In this document: positions 1 to 9,533 of the stretch, piece after piece
Layout: each line of letters starts with the position of its first letter
How positions within the stretch are numbered: position 1 is the stretch's first letter
Assembly: GCF_000467185.1 (NCBI RefSeq)
Contig: NZ_BATM01000036.1
Span: 1-36,644, forward strand
Direction: 5' to 3'
Length of the DNA: 36,644 nucleotides
Source: Vibrio ezurae NBRC 102218
Lineage (GTDB): Bacteria > Pseudomonadota > Gammaproteobacteria > Enterobacterales > Vibrionaceae
Notes under the pieces: generated by a model
Databases searched by the model: none
Told to the model about the DNA's origin: nothing
What the model saw: only the letters and a program-made list of their open reading frames with translations
Position numbers and translations under genes: made by a program

Positions 1-278
1 AATAAACGCTATTTAGCCTCTTTATGGTGCAAATATTAAGGCTGCTTTACCTTGAACGGTGCAGATATGAAATGAGTGTTATTGGCAACTAAATGCATGG
101 TTTTGCACTGTTCCTTTTATTTGTTTTGTTAGTTAATTAACGATTAAAGTTTAATGAATTCAGTTGTTTATTGGTATTTTGTAACCGGGGGTGCTCAAAA
201 GGTTAAGATTTTTTGTTGTTTTGGTCCGTAAAATGCAAAGGCTCATTGAAGGAAATTATTTACCTACAAGGAGTTATT

Positions 279-2216
279 ATGAAATTTCAAGTTTCCCTGC
301 TCGCACTAGCAACTAGTGTAGTACTTTCAGGTTGTGGTAGTGACGATTCCTCGCCTAGTATTTCTGTTCAAGAACAATTACCTACTCAGGCACAGACTCC
401 ACTACAAGGTGAACTGCCAAAACAACCACAGAGTAATGTAAAGATCCAAGCCATTAACCCCACCTCTCATGATCCTGAACCCTATCAGTTTATTTCTGAT
501 ATCGAAGGTTGGACAGGGATTGAAGCCGATAAAGATACGCCATCCCAAAATAACTGGGATGGGTTTACTGCGGTATTGGAGCCAGTGAATTACTTTGGCA
601 AGTTGTACCGTAATTTTGCACAGTTTGATGCGGCTTTGGCCGATTTTGATGACACACAATATTCATCATTGATACTGGGGCGATCTATTCGAGAGTTGCA
701 ACACGCGATGGATGATGGTCAATTGACCTCTGTAGAGCTGACTAAATTTTATCTCTCTCGTATTGGCAAATACGATATCAATAAGCTGAACTCGGTACTT
801 GCACTAAACCCTGATGTTCTTGCGATTGCTCAACACGCCGACCAAATTCGCGCCTCTACTCAATCCCATTCTGCGATGCTCGGTATTCCTGTGCTCATTA
901 AAGACAACATTGCGACCGACGATCGAATGCACACTACGGGAGGGATGGCCGCTCTACTGGACTGGAATACCGATCATGACGCACACATTGTGCAACGATT
1001 ACGTGATGCGGGAGCAGTGATTCTAGGAAAAACCAATCTATCGGAAAATGCCAATTACTTTACGACTAAAGATCCTAATGGTTTTAGTAACTTAGGAGGA
1101 CAAACCCGCAATGCGTATGGCTTCTATAGTGTTATGGGATCAAGTTCAGGCTCAGGCGTTGCATCAGCGGCAGAGTTTGCTGCGGTCACAGTGGGGACAG
1201 AGACACAAGGCTCCATCAATGCCCCAGCACAAATGAGCTCCATTGTTGGCTTCAAACCCAGCATTGGCTTAGTCTCTAGAGAGAACATTATTCCGCTGGC
1301 CGCTTCTCAAGACAGTGCCGGCCCTATGGCAAGAAGTGTTGAAGATGCGGCAATTGAACTCACCGTTTTAGTGGATGCCGATCCAAATGATCCACTGTAT
1401 TCAGAGGTAAAAGATCAGCCTAAGACGGATTTTACGGATTATCTTAGCCCATCGGTGTATCAAAATATTAAAGTGGGACTGAACGCCAATGGCTACAATG
1501 CCACTTCTTCGGCCAATTGGTTAGAAGATACCAAAGCGATTTTAGACAAAGCTGGAGTCGCGTATGAAGTGGTGAATACATTGCCGACGAATGCGGGCGC
1601 ACCAGCACTCGATTTGCCTTGTGAGTTTCACTATGAGTTTGCTGATATGGCAGCTTCGGAGAATATGCCCATTCAGTCAGTCCCTGAACTTGTTAAATTC
1701 AACCAAGCCTATCCACAGCGTAGAGCGGTTTGGAAACAAGACGATATGAAAAGCGCGGCAAACACGACCAAGTCTCGACAAGAATGTTTGGATAATGCGG
1801 AAAAGAAACGCACAACTTGGGAAAGTGCCGTTGCAAATTACTTTCAACAACATGACTTTCAAGTCTTGGTCTCTGAGTTAAGTTTATCGTCTATTTATGC
1901 GCCAGCGGGAGCGCCGTCAGCCTCAGTACCGTTTGGCTATCAAACGAAAGACTCAGCGATTAAGAGTGAGTTTGATTATTGGTACAGCCCAAATACTGTT
2001 GGGACTCCCGTCTCAACTAATATTATGGCAGCACGTTTTGATGATGGAAAAGTATTGGCTATTGCACAAGCCATCGAGACAGGAAGAGAGTCGATTGCTA
2101 GACGACAACATAAAGCCCCAGATTTGGCTGCAACGATTGCGATGAATCAACAGGCGGGTGTGTTTGCGGTGCACGATATGCAAAGAGCTTCTTCACCTAC
2201 TTATATAAACCAGTAA
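279..2216 (+). CDS. Amidase-signature hydrolase, predicted lipoprotein
   Basis: A 645-residue protein of the amidase signature (Ser-cisSer-Lys) family, which hydrolyses carbon-nitrogen amide bonds; the substrate cannot be told from sequence. The start is the ATG preceded by ACAAGGAG; an upstream TTG at 213 lacks such a site. Residues 1-19 form a lipoprotein signal ending in LSGC, so Cys19 should be lipidated and the enzyme should sit on the periplasmic side of a membrane or on the surface. The catalytic triad is visible: Lys208 in GIPVLIKDN, the Ser-rich loop GSSSGSG at 287-293 (cis-Ser), and nucleophile Ser312 in TQGSINAPA. About 120 residues between lipobox and amidase core are of unknown function. 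It stands alone, converging on the protease operon and sharing its terminator. Confidence 0.9.
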   Translation: MKFQVSLLALATSVVLSGCGSDDSSPSISVQEQLPTQAQTPLQGELPKQPQSNVKIQAINPTSHDPEPYQFISDIEGWTGIEADKDTPSQNNWDGFTAVLEPVNYFGKLYRNFAQFDAALADFDDTQYSSLILGRSIRELQHAMDDGQLTSVELTKFYLSRIGKYDINKLNSVLALNPDVLAIAQHADQIRASTQSHSAMLGIPVLIKDNIATDDRMHTTGGMAALLDWNTDHDAHIVQRLRDAGAVILGKTNLSENANYFTTKDPNGFSNLGGQTRNAYGFYSVMGSSSGSGVASAAEFAAVTVGTETQGSINAPAQMSSIVGFKPSIGLVSRENIIPLAASQDSAGPMARSVEDAAIELTVLVDADPNDPLYSEVKDQPKTDFTDYLSPSVYQNIKVGLNANGYNATSSANWLEDTKAILDKAGVAYEVVNTLPTNAGAPALDLPCEFHYEFADMAASENMPIQSVPELVKFNQAYPQRRAVWKQDDMKSAANTTKSRQECLDNAEKKRTTWESAVANYFQQHDFQVLVSELSLSSIYAPAGAPSASVPFGYQTKDSAIKSEFDYWYSPNTVGTPVSTNIMAARFDDGKVLAIAQAIETGRESIARRQHKAPDLAATIAMNQQAGVFAVHDMQRASSPTYINQ

Positions 2217-2277
2217 GTATTCAAAAAGCGAGAATGGTCAATGAATCACTACGATTGATATGACCAAGTAAGAGACT

Positions 2278-2309
2278 AAAAGGCCTGACTTTACACGTCA
2301 GGCCTTTTT
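2278..2309. terminator. Bidirectional rho-independent terminator
   Basis: A 12-bp perfect stem (AAAAGGCCTGAC / GTCAGGCCTTTT) with a 7-base loop TTTACAC. It is flanked by A and T runs so that it works on both strands, lying between the convergent amidase gene and the protease operon. Confidence 0.9.
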
Positions 2310-2354
2310 AACACGCTAGAATGAGCCGTTATTGAGTACGATTGGTATCAGTGG

Positions 2355-2750
2355 CTATTGAGCACTATCGCTTTGCACCGCTCCTAGACTGACTTGGGTG
2401 ATCCCTGGCAGAGTGGGTAGGGTATCAAGCAAATCCACGAGGTCATTATCGCCTGCATTAAGCACAACCATCTCAGTGTCTGCATCTTGTTCAATCGAGA
2501 GTACAAGTTGAACGTCAAGTTGCTCAAGAGAGTCACGCAGCTCAGTGAGGTGGGCTTTTTCAACGTTAACAATCACTTCACCACTGGTTTGAAAACTGCT
2601 GATGCTCCCGACTTCACGGATGGTATCGCCAGTGTAAATATGATCGGCTTGCTCAAAACCGTTTGTTGTCTGAATTTCGTAAGCAGCATTTGCTTGTATT
2701 GGGCCAGCTAAAAACAGAGCGACAGCCATACAGTGTAGTTTAAACTTCAT
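2355..2750 (-). CDS. Small secreted protein, probable external chaperone of the adjacent S8 protease
   Basis: A 131-residue protein with a Sec signal peptide (MKFKLHCMAVALFLAG..., cleavage near AxA at about residue 21). The mature part is a compact alpha/beta domain (VIVNVEKAHLTELRDSLEQL...) rich in acidic residues, with no catalytic motif. The ATG follows AAAGGAGCATAAA and lies one base beyond the stop of the protease gene, so the two should be translationally coupled. In Aeromonas sobria the kexin-like protease ASP needs a small secreted protein, ORF2, encoded immediately downstream, to fold and mature. Size, signal peptide, position and partner all fit that arrangement. I could not align the proteins, so the chaperone role is inferred from context. 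An inhibitor or propeptide-like role is the main alternative. Confidence 0.7.
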   Translation of the reverse strand: MKFKLHCMAVALFLAGPIQANAAYEIQTTNGFEQADHIYTGDTIREVGSISSFQTSGEVIVNVEKAHLTELRDSLEQLDVQLVLSIEQDADTEMVVLNAGDNDLVDLLDTLPTLPGITQVSLGAVQSDSAQ

Positions 2751-2751
2751 T

Positions 2752-4953
2752 TTATGCTCCTTTGTGCTCAGAGTGACCGTTGACTTGGATTGACCAACTG
2801 TGCAGAACACCTGGGGTACTGTTATTGGGTGCCACAACTTGCTTAGCATGAACATAGTCAATAGAGCTGGTGCTGACTACTTGAGAATACGCCTCACTGT
2901 TGGCATCAAAGACTTTTAATGTCCATTGTCCTTGCATCGCTTCTCCCCAGAATGTATTGGCCTCGAAGGTAAAATCAAGGTGGTGCATTCTATATTTAGG
3001 GTCAACGTTAACCAATGGGATGCCATTGTATGGGTTTAATACAATCGCGTGTGTCCCACTTGGTGAGATTAGCTCAATTTGCAAATCGTTTAAGCGGTCG
3101 TGTTCGATGTTCACGTGCAATGATACGGTTTCGACAGTGGCTGACTGACTTTGCGTAATCTGATCACTGACGCCTTTCGCGCTGCCATCTGGAATGGTTT
3201 TATCCAGCGTTGCTGAGCTGAGCTTAGCAAATTCAATTAACGGGCCAAAGGTATCGGTGTCGTAGTCTTTTGCCATGGCAATCGCTTTATCAACATCCAC
3301 TAAGCCAAAGCCATATCGGTTGTTGAAATGCAATCCCGCAGCATTGGTAATCCAGCCGTATTGTGCAGTTAATTCGCCATCTTTTAACGGCAACTTCACC
3401 GCTTTGCTATTGGGATCTACCTTTTGCGACGTATGTGCCAATATGTTGCGAACATCACGCCATGACAGTTCATTATTGACGGATAAAATATCGGCAACCG
3501 CACCGGATACCACAGGTGATGCCGCAGATGTACCATCCATCGTTGCGTTGTAATCACAGTTTTTGTTCTCTGGTACTCTGCCTTGATCAAATGCATCAGC
3601 AAAAGTATTGAAGGTGGCAGAATTTGAAAAACCTTTTGCTTCGTTACATCCGGTGACGTCAGTGGTAATGATGCGCCCGTAAGGTTTTTCACCCCCTAAA
3701 CCTGCGACAAACATGTTCGCGCCTGAGCCAGAATACGAGGCTTGTTTGCCTTGTGCTGTGACTGAGCCAACAACCGTAACAAACGGTGAGTTTTGATACG
3801 TACTGAGCATAGCGCCACGGAACGGCAACCCAAAGTTCACGGTCTGCTTGGCAACTTCTGGATCAAACGCAGTGAATTGTACCGACGATTTATCAATAGG
3901 TTGATAGTAGTTTTTGTCAGTCCAAGAGTAGCCTTGTTCGTTGTTTGCTGAAGACTTGATGTAGATGATCCCTTTACCATCAAAGCCAAGCAATGCGCCT
4001 TTACGGGAAATCGCAGAGCGAGCAATGGAGTTGATACAGATCGAGTCTTTAAACTCACTACAAAAAGCTTCTGAAGCCCAGCTTTCATTATATATACGAG
4101 CTAGGCCATCTAGCTGGGTTTCATCTAATGTAACTGGCGCGTTTGGCGTTGCCGATGCAATTTTGGCAAAGCCATGGCTTTTGGCAAATTCATCGAGTGT
4201 GCCACTGGCATCGAGCCAGTTAAAACTGATGACTTTTGATTCGGGAGCAACGCCGCGTCCGCCAATGTTATTCCACCCTTTTTCGGCGATAATGCCGGAC
4301 ACTGAAGTGCCATGGCCATTGCGTACAGGCATGGTGCTACTGCCATTGTTCAGGTTCATTGAACCAACGCCGACGTTCAGGTCGGGGTGATCAAGCTGTG
4401 CACCGTGATCCACGACGGCGACAGTGATGCCTTGTCCAAGATAGCCGGATGCGAGGGCATTGCTCATATCGATATCGGTTTGACCATCAGCAGCAAGAGC
4501 CAGATCGGAATAGCTTTCTTGGCCTGTGTTATGCAGATGCCACTGTTGCGGATATAAAGGGTCACTATTAATTTGAATAGTAATGGTTTTTTCAACCCCC
4601 TCTTCTTTATATACCAATTTGTCGGTGGATTTTGTTTGCCCCGTTGCGGTTTGTGGTATGTATAACAGCGCATCACCGTCTTGGCGAATAGCGCCATTGG
4701 TCACCCCTTTGCTGTTGACAATGCTCAGCGTGTGTCCTGCATTTTCAAAGCGAACTAGGCGACCTGCATCGGTATACACGACATTGCTTGCGCTTGGCTG
4801 CAACGCGGTGACTTGAAACTCGGCGTCATGGGGCACAGCATCAAACAACGCTTTGTTGTGTGCGGTTGGCTGATCTTGAGATGTGCTTTCTGAGCCACAC
4901 CCCGCTAGCAAGCCAAGACTTGCTAGACATACAATAATTGCATTCTTTTTCAT
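2752..4953 (-). CDS. Kexin-like subtilase (S8) lipoprotein with C-terminal P domain
   Basis: A 733-residue serine protease. Residues 1-19 are a lipoprotein signal (LLAGC, Cys19). An N-terminal region of about 110 residues precedes a catalytic domain that opens with the kexin-type DPLYPQQWHLHNTGQ. The triad is Asp182 (VAVVDHGAQLDHPDL), His214 (NGHGTSVSG) and Ser476 (DGTSAASP), with the oxyanion Asn in SSANN near 337. The last 130 or so residues (LHVNIEHDRLNDLQIELISP...) form a P/homo-B domain, as in kexin, furin and Aeromonas ASP. It is the second gene of a minus-strand operon, 12 bp after the metalloprotease and 1 bp before the small partner protein. Probable roles are processing or degrading extracellular proteins. 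Unlike secreted ASP, this one appears membrane-tethered. Confidence 0.9.
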   Translation of the reverse strand: MKKNAIIVCLASLGLLAGCGSESTSQDQPTAHNKALFDAVPHDAEFQVTALQPSASNVVYTDAGRLVRFENAGHTLSIVNSKGVTNGAIRQDGDALLYIPQTATGQTKSTDKLVYKEEGVEKTITIQINSDPLYPQQWHLHNTGQESYSDLALAADGQTDIDMSNALASGYLGQGITVAVVDHGAQLDHPDLNVGVGSMNLNNGSSTMPVRNGHGTSVSGIIAEKGWNNIGGRGVAPESKVISFNWLDASGTLDEFAKSHGFAKIASATPNAPVTLDETQLDGLARIYNESWASEAFCSEFKDSICINSIARSAISRKGALLGFDGKGIIYIKSSANNEQGYSWTDKNYYQPIDKSSVQFTAFDPEVAKQTVNFGLPFRGAMLSTYQNSPFVTVVGSVTAQGKQASYSGSGANMFVAGLGGEKPYGRIITTDVTGCNEAKGFSNSATFNTFADAFDQGRVPENKNCDYNATMDGTSAASPVVSGAVADILSVNNELSWRDVRNILAHTSQKVDPNSKAVKLPLKDGELTAQYGWITNAAGLHFNNRYGFGLVDVDKAIAMAKDYDTDTFGPLIEFAKLSSATLDKTIPDGSAKGVSDQITQSQSATVETVSLHVNIEHDRLNDLQIELISPSGTHAIVLNPYNGIPLVNVDPKYRMHHLDFTFEANTFWGEAMQGQWTLKVFDANSEAYSQVVSTSSIDYVHAKQVVAPNNSTPGVLHSWSIQVNGHSEHKGA

Positions 4954-4965
4954 TATTCTATTTCC

Positions 4966-7900
4966 CTAGTCAAGCTCTGGCAGAATGTTAAACAACACTT
5001 TCATATCACGCTTCAATTGCAATTGAAGGTTTTCTGTCATATCGCCCGGAGTAGGGGTTCCGTTTCTCAATTGATAGAGGGTCACAACCGTATCTTGGAT
5101 TCGTGTTCTTAGTTTGTTGGCTAAGACATTTTTTGGACCGATGTAGACACTTTTGCCGGTTTCTGGGTTGTAGATTTCGCTTGCCGTTCTCCAGCTAGGA
5201 TCTAACGTATATTGGTTTTGCGTCGCATCGTAGGTGTAAATTGGACTACCTTGGAACAGGCCTGAATCTTGGTGTACAGACACGTATTCGCGCCAATTGT
5301 CGCCATGCCCATAAGAACCAAGCGTTGAATCTTCAGTGGCTAAGATGACCTGTTTTAATAGCGCTTTGAGGTAGTTGACTCGTAACGTCATACCTTCTTC
5401 AGAGGCGCTTGAATAGGCCAGACCAAAATGTTGATACAAGTGCTGGTTAGAATCCGACTTTTGAATCGGTTCAATGTATTTGTTGGCCGGATCATTACCG
5501 CGATCATTAAGCATGTTGTACGCCATGTACTGCTTAATGTAGTTCTCATAATAGTAACTCGGTGCAGTTGAAACAATGTATGGTGCGTAAGGCTGAGCCT
5601 TGGTGATCGCATCTTCATTGGTGATGTCACTATGCTGCATAATGTCGGCAACACAAGTGTTGGTTAACGCCGGATTGGTAGGCACAGCAACGGGATAAGC
5701 CAATGGCACTTTTAATGTGCTCAAGTGATAGCTTGAGTAATCAGTGTGCATGACTGAGTTACATAAGAACATTTCGATGGTGCGACCCATTTTATGGTCG
5801 TAATCCACCATGGCCAGATTCGAGAAGTGATCCATAGGATCTAGGTCTGATGAACGCAACAAATCTTGCATGAGTTCCAGTTTCATCGGCCACTGTGGAG
5901 GTAAGCGTTTATAGAGATTGCCATCTTGAGGCTGGCTATCTGTTGGTAAATTTAGACCATTGAGTGGCGAAACGACAGACGCGGTAGGCGATGGCGTGAT
6001 TTCAATATTGTAGTTGTCAGCCTCAAGCGGTACGGGTTCTGAGCTAAGGGCCTTCACTACCGCTGGATTGTTCTCAACCAAAATCTTGAATATCAACTCT
6101 TGATGCTGTTCATCTTTAAAGTTTTGGTACAGATCATTCGCCGAAAACATTGGTGATTTACCGCTGTTGTAAGTGATATGAGAGTTTGTCGCCGCTTTGT
6201 AAATGTCGCTTAGGTTGACATCCGATACCAAAATCGGATTCGTTGTGTCTAACGAAAGGAACGGTTTTGGTCTGCGGAATATTTTCACACGCGCATCAGT
6301 GTCATTGATGTTCATTACTGACAATGAGTAAAGCAATGTCGAGTCTAAGCTAAAGCGCAATGAGGTGCATCGCTCTAACCCTTCGATAGAGTACGGCGAT
6401 GGGGTATCGTGGAAATTACCACTACAAGTGTCATCATTTAAGTAATTATCCGCATCATAGATGCCTGCCGAATTCGCAGAGCGCGCAATGTTGTGGCGAA
6501 TTTTAACGAGAGAGCTGGTGGCGGTGTAGTAGTCACCGGTATCAAATACTTTGCCGAGTGCAGAAAGATCGGAGAGTCCATTGCCGCCGATGCTTTGATT
6601 GTAGAAGGCAAAGTAGACATCGTCTAACAGCTGACGACTAATGCTTTGCAGGGTTGCCGCGCCACCTGCATTGGTGGCTGATGTTTCTAGAGCAACATCG
6701 GATTTATTACAGTAAAAATCTGTCTCGATATCCGAATCACTACAAAACTCATAACGTACAGAGTCCATGTTGTAGGCGGTTTCTGTGGTCGATAGTGAAC
6801 CATTACCCAGTGATGCTTCGGTGGCTCCTTCTTTTTGCCAGTTGCTAAGAACACCGTTGTCACGAGGTTGAACACTCACCCAAGGAACATTGACATTGAA
6901 AATATCGTTGTTGCCTGTTGTTGGCTGAATTTCACGAGAATAACCAAAACGCAACGCAGCCAAATCGTACGCACCATAAATATTGTTGTAGAACGAGGTA
7001 TCTGCCATGTATTCCATCACCGAACTGTAACCGGTGATGATCTGCATAGATTGGTTATTCGTTGCGGCTAATGCTTTGTCAATTTTAGGCTGTACTTGCT
7101 TGTAAAATGGCGAATTTTTGGTGAAGTGGTGCGCCATATCTACACTAGAACGGAAGTTGTGGCGCAATCCAAATGCATGACCCAGCTCATGGGTCAAAAT
7201 CGCTGAATAGAAGCCGTTACCTGTGATTTCTAGCATCAACTGTTGGTTTTCTTCTGACAGTTCAGAAAACGGCAGCATATCTGAGTGTCTAGGTTCCCCT
7301 GACCAGAATTCTGGATTATCCCAAATACTTGAATTAGGGCCGTAAATCGGCGCTAAATTGGTCGTCCAGAATGTCTTGATCTCTGGAGGTAGTTGATTGG
7401 CTGTATCCGTTGACGCTGTTGGTGCCGGTGGCGTATTTGGCGCAGTGGCCGCATCAACTCCAGAGTTAATATTATGGGTGCTTGAGCCAGCCGCTTGGCG
7501 TGAGCCAAAGCTTTCTAGGCCGTGTAAAGCGTTGTAGTATTTCGCAGATGTCGCAAGGTTGTTACGTTCCGTACTGGACAGCGGTTCATCGTTGCTGTAA
7601 CTGCTATAGGCAACATCGTTCGCATCTGATGTAGAGGTAGCGGATGCTGTGTTTGCGTCACTTGTCACCATACCTGCGTTGGTCAACTTATCGCTCAGTT
7701 CAGTCGCGTCTAATCGACCATCTAAGAACTTAAAGGTATCTCGGATGAGGTTATAGCGCGCTTCTGTACCGGTTGATCTTGCCATCGGCAAGTTCATCAC
7801 AATATGGCTGCTGATAATTTCACCGGTTTGAGTGTCGGTGATGGAATCGGTCAGCCCGCTGTAGTTAAAGTTATCGGCAAAGTTATTGAGATCAATGAAG

Positions 7901-9000
7901 CTATAGCGCAAATCACCAAATCGTTTCTCGCCTTGCTTTTTAAGGACGAGAGTCGGTACACCAGTTTTAGCTTCACTTAGCTCAATATTGATTGCTTTGA
8001 TAGTGTTCTTTGCCGAATCGAGATACGGCTTATTCTCTGGAAGGTAATAGTCGTTATCCAGATAATAGGTAATGGTTTTTCGCTTCGGATTCCAGCGATA
8101 TAGATAGTCATGGTATCGATGGCCATTTTGCGTTTTGGTGCGATCGCGAACGGAGATATAGCTTAGATTATGAGTTTCGCTGTCGAAGAAACCAAAACGT
8201 GCAAAATCATCGTGAGTATACGGAACAGGGGTATATTCTTCTTTGCTTAAAAGTGGTTTAGCAATAATCGAGTAGAATTCATGCGTAGAAAAACTGTTGG
8301 CACTGGTGCCTGTACCTGTCTCACTACCTTCGATGTTTCGATAAATCACCTGACAAGAGCTACTGTCGCTAAGGGTATAGCGTTTTTGTAGCTCAAAGTT
8401 AATGACGCCTTTAGTCAGATCTATTTCAGTGCCTAACCATTTGCCATCGTGTACCAGAGAAGCACCGCCTTGCTGCTGCATACAAGAGTTGAATCGGTCA
8501 CTGATGCCTTCATTGCCATCGGAGAATTGCTGAACATTGGCAAAATCAGGGATAAAGTAGTGTTTCTGATTCCACGTGACATCTGCGTCTGAGTCCACTG
8601 TTTCTTGGTTTGTACATTTATCGTAGCTGTCTTCCTGACATTTATAGTCGACGTAGCTGCCAGGTATGAACAACACCATAGGCCAGTTGGTAATGTCACT
8701 TTGATTGTCACTCGTGTAAATATCACGAGGAAGAGCTCTTACTTCAATGCCATCTGCCACCAAGTTGATTTTCACCGTAGCGTGGCGTCGAAGATCGTAG
8801 GCAATCGAGTTATTAAGAGATTCCGGTAGCTGCGTGATGGTATGACTGTATATGAACTTAGTGTCGCCCAACTTGCTAATATCAGAAGTGGTAATCTGAT
8901 TCGTATCTTTGGCGACTTCTTTATATTCTTCGTCTTTGGGACCGCATCCAACCATGACAACGGAGCACAACAAAGACACTACAAATCCTTTGTAGTTCAT
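4966..9000 (-). CDS. Very large zinc metalloprotease lipoprotein (Met-zincin type)
   Basis: About 1344 residues. The zinc site is HELGHAFGLRHNF (His604, Glu605, His608, His614 from this start), followed by SVMEYMAD as the likely Met-turn. The HELGHxxGLRHNF signature is that of the bacterial Met-zincin group. I chose the ATG at 9000 because it gives a compact lipoprotein signal (MNYKGFVVSLL...VGC, Cys19) and has GGA at a usable distance. An in-frame ATG at 9021 would add seven residues. A low-complexity Ser/Thr/Ala/Pro stretch occurs just before the protease domain. The remaining several hundred residues on each side match nothing I can name. It is the first gene of the operon with the S8 protease and its small partner, so the three probably act together in the envelope or outside the cell. 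Confidence 0.85.
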   Translation of the reverse strand: MNYKGFVVSLLCSVVMVGCGPKDEEYKEVAKDTNQITTSDISKLGDTKFIYSHTITQLPESLNNSIAYDLRRHATVKINLVADGIEVRALPRDIYTSDNQSDITNWPMVLFIPGSYVDYKCQEDSYDKCTNQETVDSDADVTWNQKHYFIPDFANVQQFSDGNEGISDRFNSCMQQQGGASLVHDGKWLGTEIDLTKGVINFELQKRYTLSDSSSCQVIYRNIEGSETGTGTSANSFSTHEFYSIIAKPLLSKEEYTPVPYTHDDFARFGFFDSETHNLSYISVRDRTKTQNGHRYHDYLYRWNPKRKTITYYLDNDYYLPENKPYLDSAKNTIKAINIELSEAKTGVPTLVLKKQGEKRFGDLRYSFIDLNNFADNFNYSGLTDSITDTQTGEIISSHIVMNLPMARSTGTEARYNLIRDTFKFLDGRLDATELSDKLTNAGMVTSDANTASATSTSDANDVAYSSYSNDEPLSSTERNNLATSAKYYNALHGLESFGSRQAAGSSTHNINSGVDAATAPNTPPAPTASTDTANQLPPEIKTFWTTNLAPIYGPNSSIWDNPEFWSGEPRHSDMLPFSELSEENQQLMLEITGNGFYSAILTHELGHAFGLRHNFRSSVDMAHHFTKNSPFYKQVQPKIDKALAATNNQSMQIITGYSSVMEYMADTSFYNNIYGAYDLAALRFGYSREIQPTTGNNDIFNVNVPWVSVQPRDNGVLSNWQKEGATEASLGNGSLSTTETAYNMDSVRYEFCSDSDIETDFYCNKSDVALETSATNAGGAATLQSISRQLLDDVYFAFYNQSIGGNGLSDLSALGKVFDTGDYYTATSSLVKIRHNIARSANSAGIYDADNYLNDDTCSGNFHDTPSPYSIEGLERCTSLRFSLDSTLLYSLSVMNINDTDARVKIFRRPKPFLSLDTTNPILVSDVNLSDIYKAATNSHITYNSGKSPMFSANDLYQNFKDEQHQELIFKILVENNPAVVKALSSEPVPLEADNYNIEITPSPTASVVSPLNGLNLPTDSQPQDGNLYKRLPPQWPMKLELMQDLLRSSDLDPMDHFSNLAMVDYDHKMGRTIEMFLCNSVMHTDYSSYHLSTLKVPLAYPVAVPTNPALTNTCVADIMQHSDITNEDAITKAQPYAPYIVSTAPSYYYENYIKQYMAYNMLNDRGNDPANKYIEPIQKSDSNQHLYQHFGLAYSSASEEGMTLRVNYLKALLKQVILATEDSTLGSYGHGDNWREYVSVHQDSGLFQGSPIYTYDATQNQYTLDPSWRTASEIYNPETGKSVYIGPKNVLANKLRTRIQDTVVTLYQLRNGTPTPGDMTENLQLQLKRDMKVLFNILPELD

Positions 9001-9080
9001 ATTATTCCAGTGTTTATTCATTTATCTATTACTACTATATCGGTGACTATTAAGTTGTAAGAAAATATGTCTAGCTTTTC

Positions 9081-9109
9081 ACTATATAGTGTCACCCCTT
9101 ATGTTACAA
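9081..9109 (-). promoter_or_regulatory. Predicted sigma-70 promoter of the protease operon
   Basis: On the minus strand TTGTAA (9104-9109) and TATAGT (9081-9086) are separated by exactly 17 bp, placing the transcript start near 9074, 50-75 bp upstream of the metalloprotease start. The -10 lies inside a perfect 12-bp palindrome CACTATATAGTG (9080-9091), which could also bind a regulator. Confidence 0.5.
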
Positions 9110-9463
9110 CGGTCTAGAGCTTTCCCTCACTCGGTTATAGCCTTGCATACACAACGAATTTAGCATGCTTTCCCCATATATCGGGCGATGTGGGAAGTTG
9201 TGAGAAGCATACAGTTGTTATGCAATCTGATGTTGCAAATTTCATACTGTGCTTTTTCCGCGCTATTTATCAGCGATGACGATGTCAGGTGTGTCTATTT
9301 TATCAACGGGGCCGTTTGTGTGATGGGTTTACTTATCGCCGCTAGAGAGGGGCTTTTTCGTCATAACATGAGGGTTTTCAATGCGCAACGGCCATAGGAT
9401 AAGGATTCTGAGTAAGGTAAGAGAGTTAACATTAAATGCCGCGCAATAGACGTGACATTCAAT
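9110..9463. other. Intergenic stretch without a supported gene
   Basis: About 350 bp between the protease-operon promoter and the RND terminator. A 69-codon open frame on the plus strand (9188-9397) lacks a convincing ribosome site and resembles nothing I know. I see no other structure here. Confidence 0.5.
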
Positions 9464-9470
9464 GAAAACA

Positions 9471-9498
9471 GGCCCATTCATGAGTAGATGAATAGGCC
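9471..9498 (-). terminator. Terminator of the RND efflux operon
   Basis: Stem GGCCCATTCAT / ATGAATAGGCC (one C-A mismatch) with loop GAGTAG. On the minus strand it is followed by TGTTTTC. It lies 36 bp past the pump gene stop. Confidence 0.7.
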
Positions 9499-9533
9499 TA
9501 AGTTTGGCGGTTTATGAGCGTTGGTTTCTGGTG

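Noticed and set aside
9188..9397. 69-codon plus-strand frame in the gap before the RND terminator
   Set aside because: No ribosome site before its start, no signal peptide or recognisable motif, and unusual residue composition; best explained as chance.
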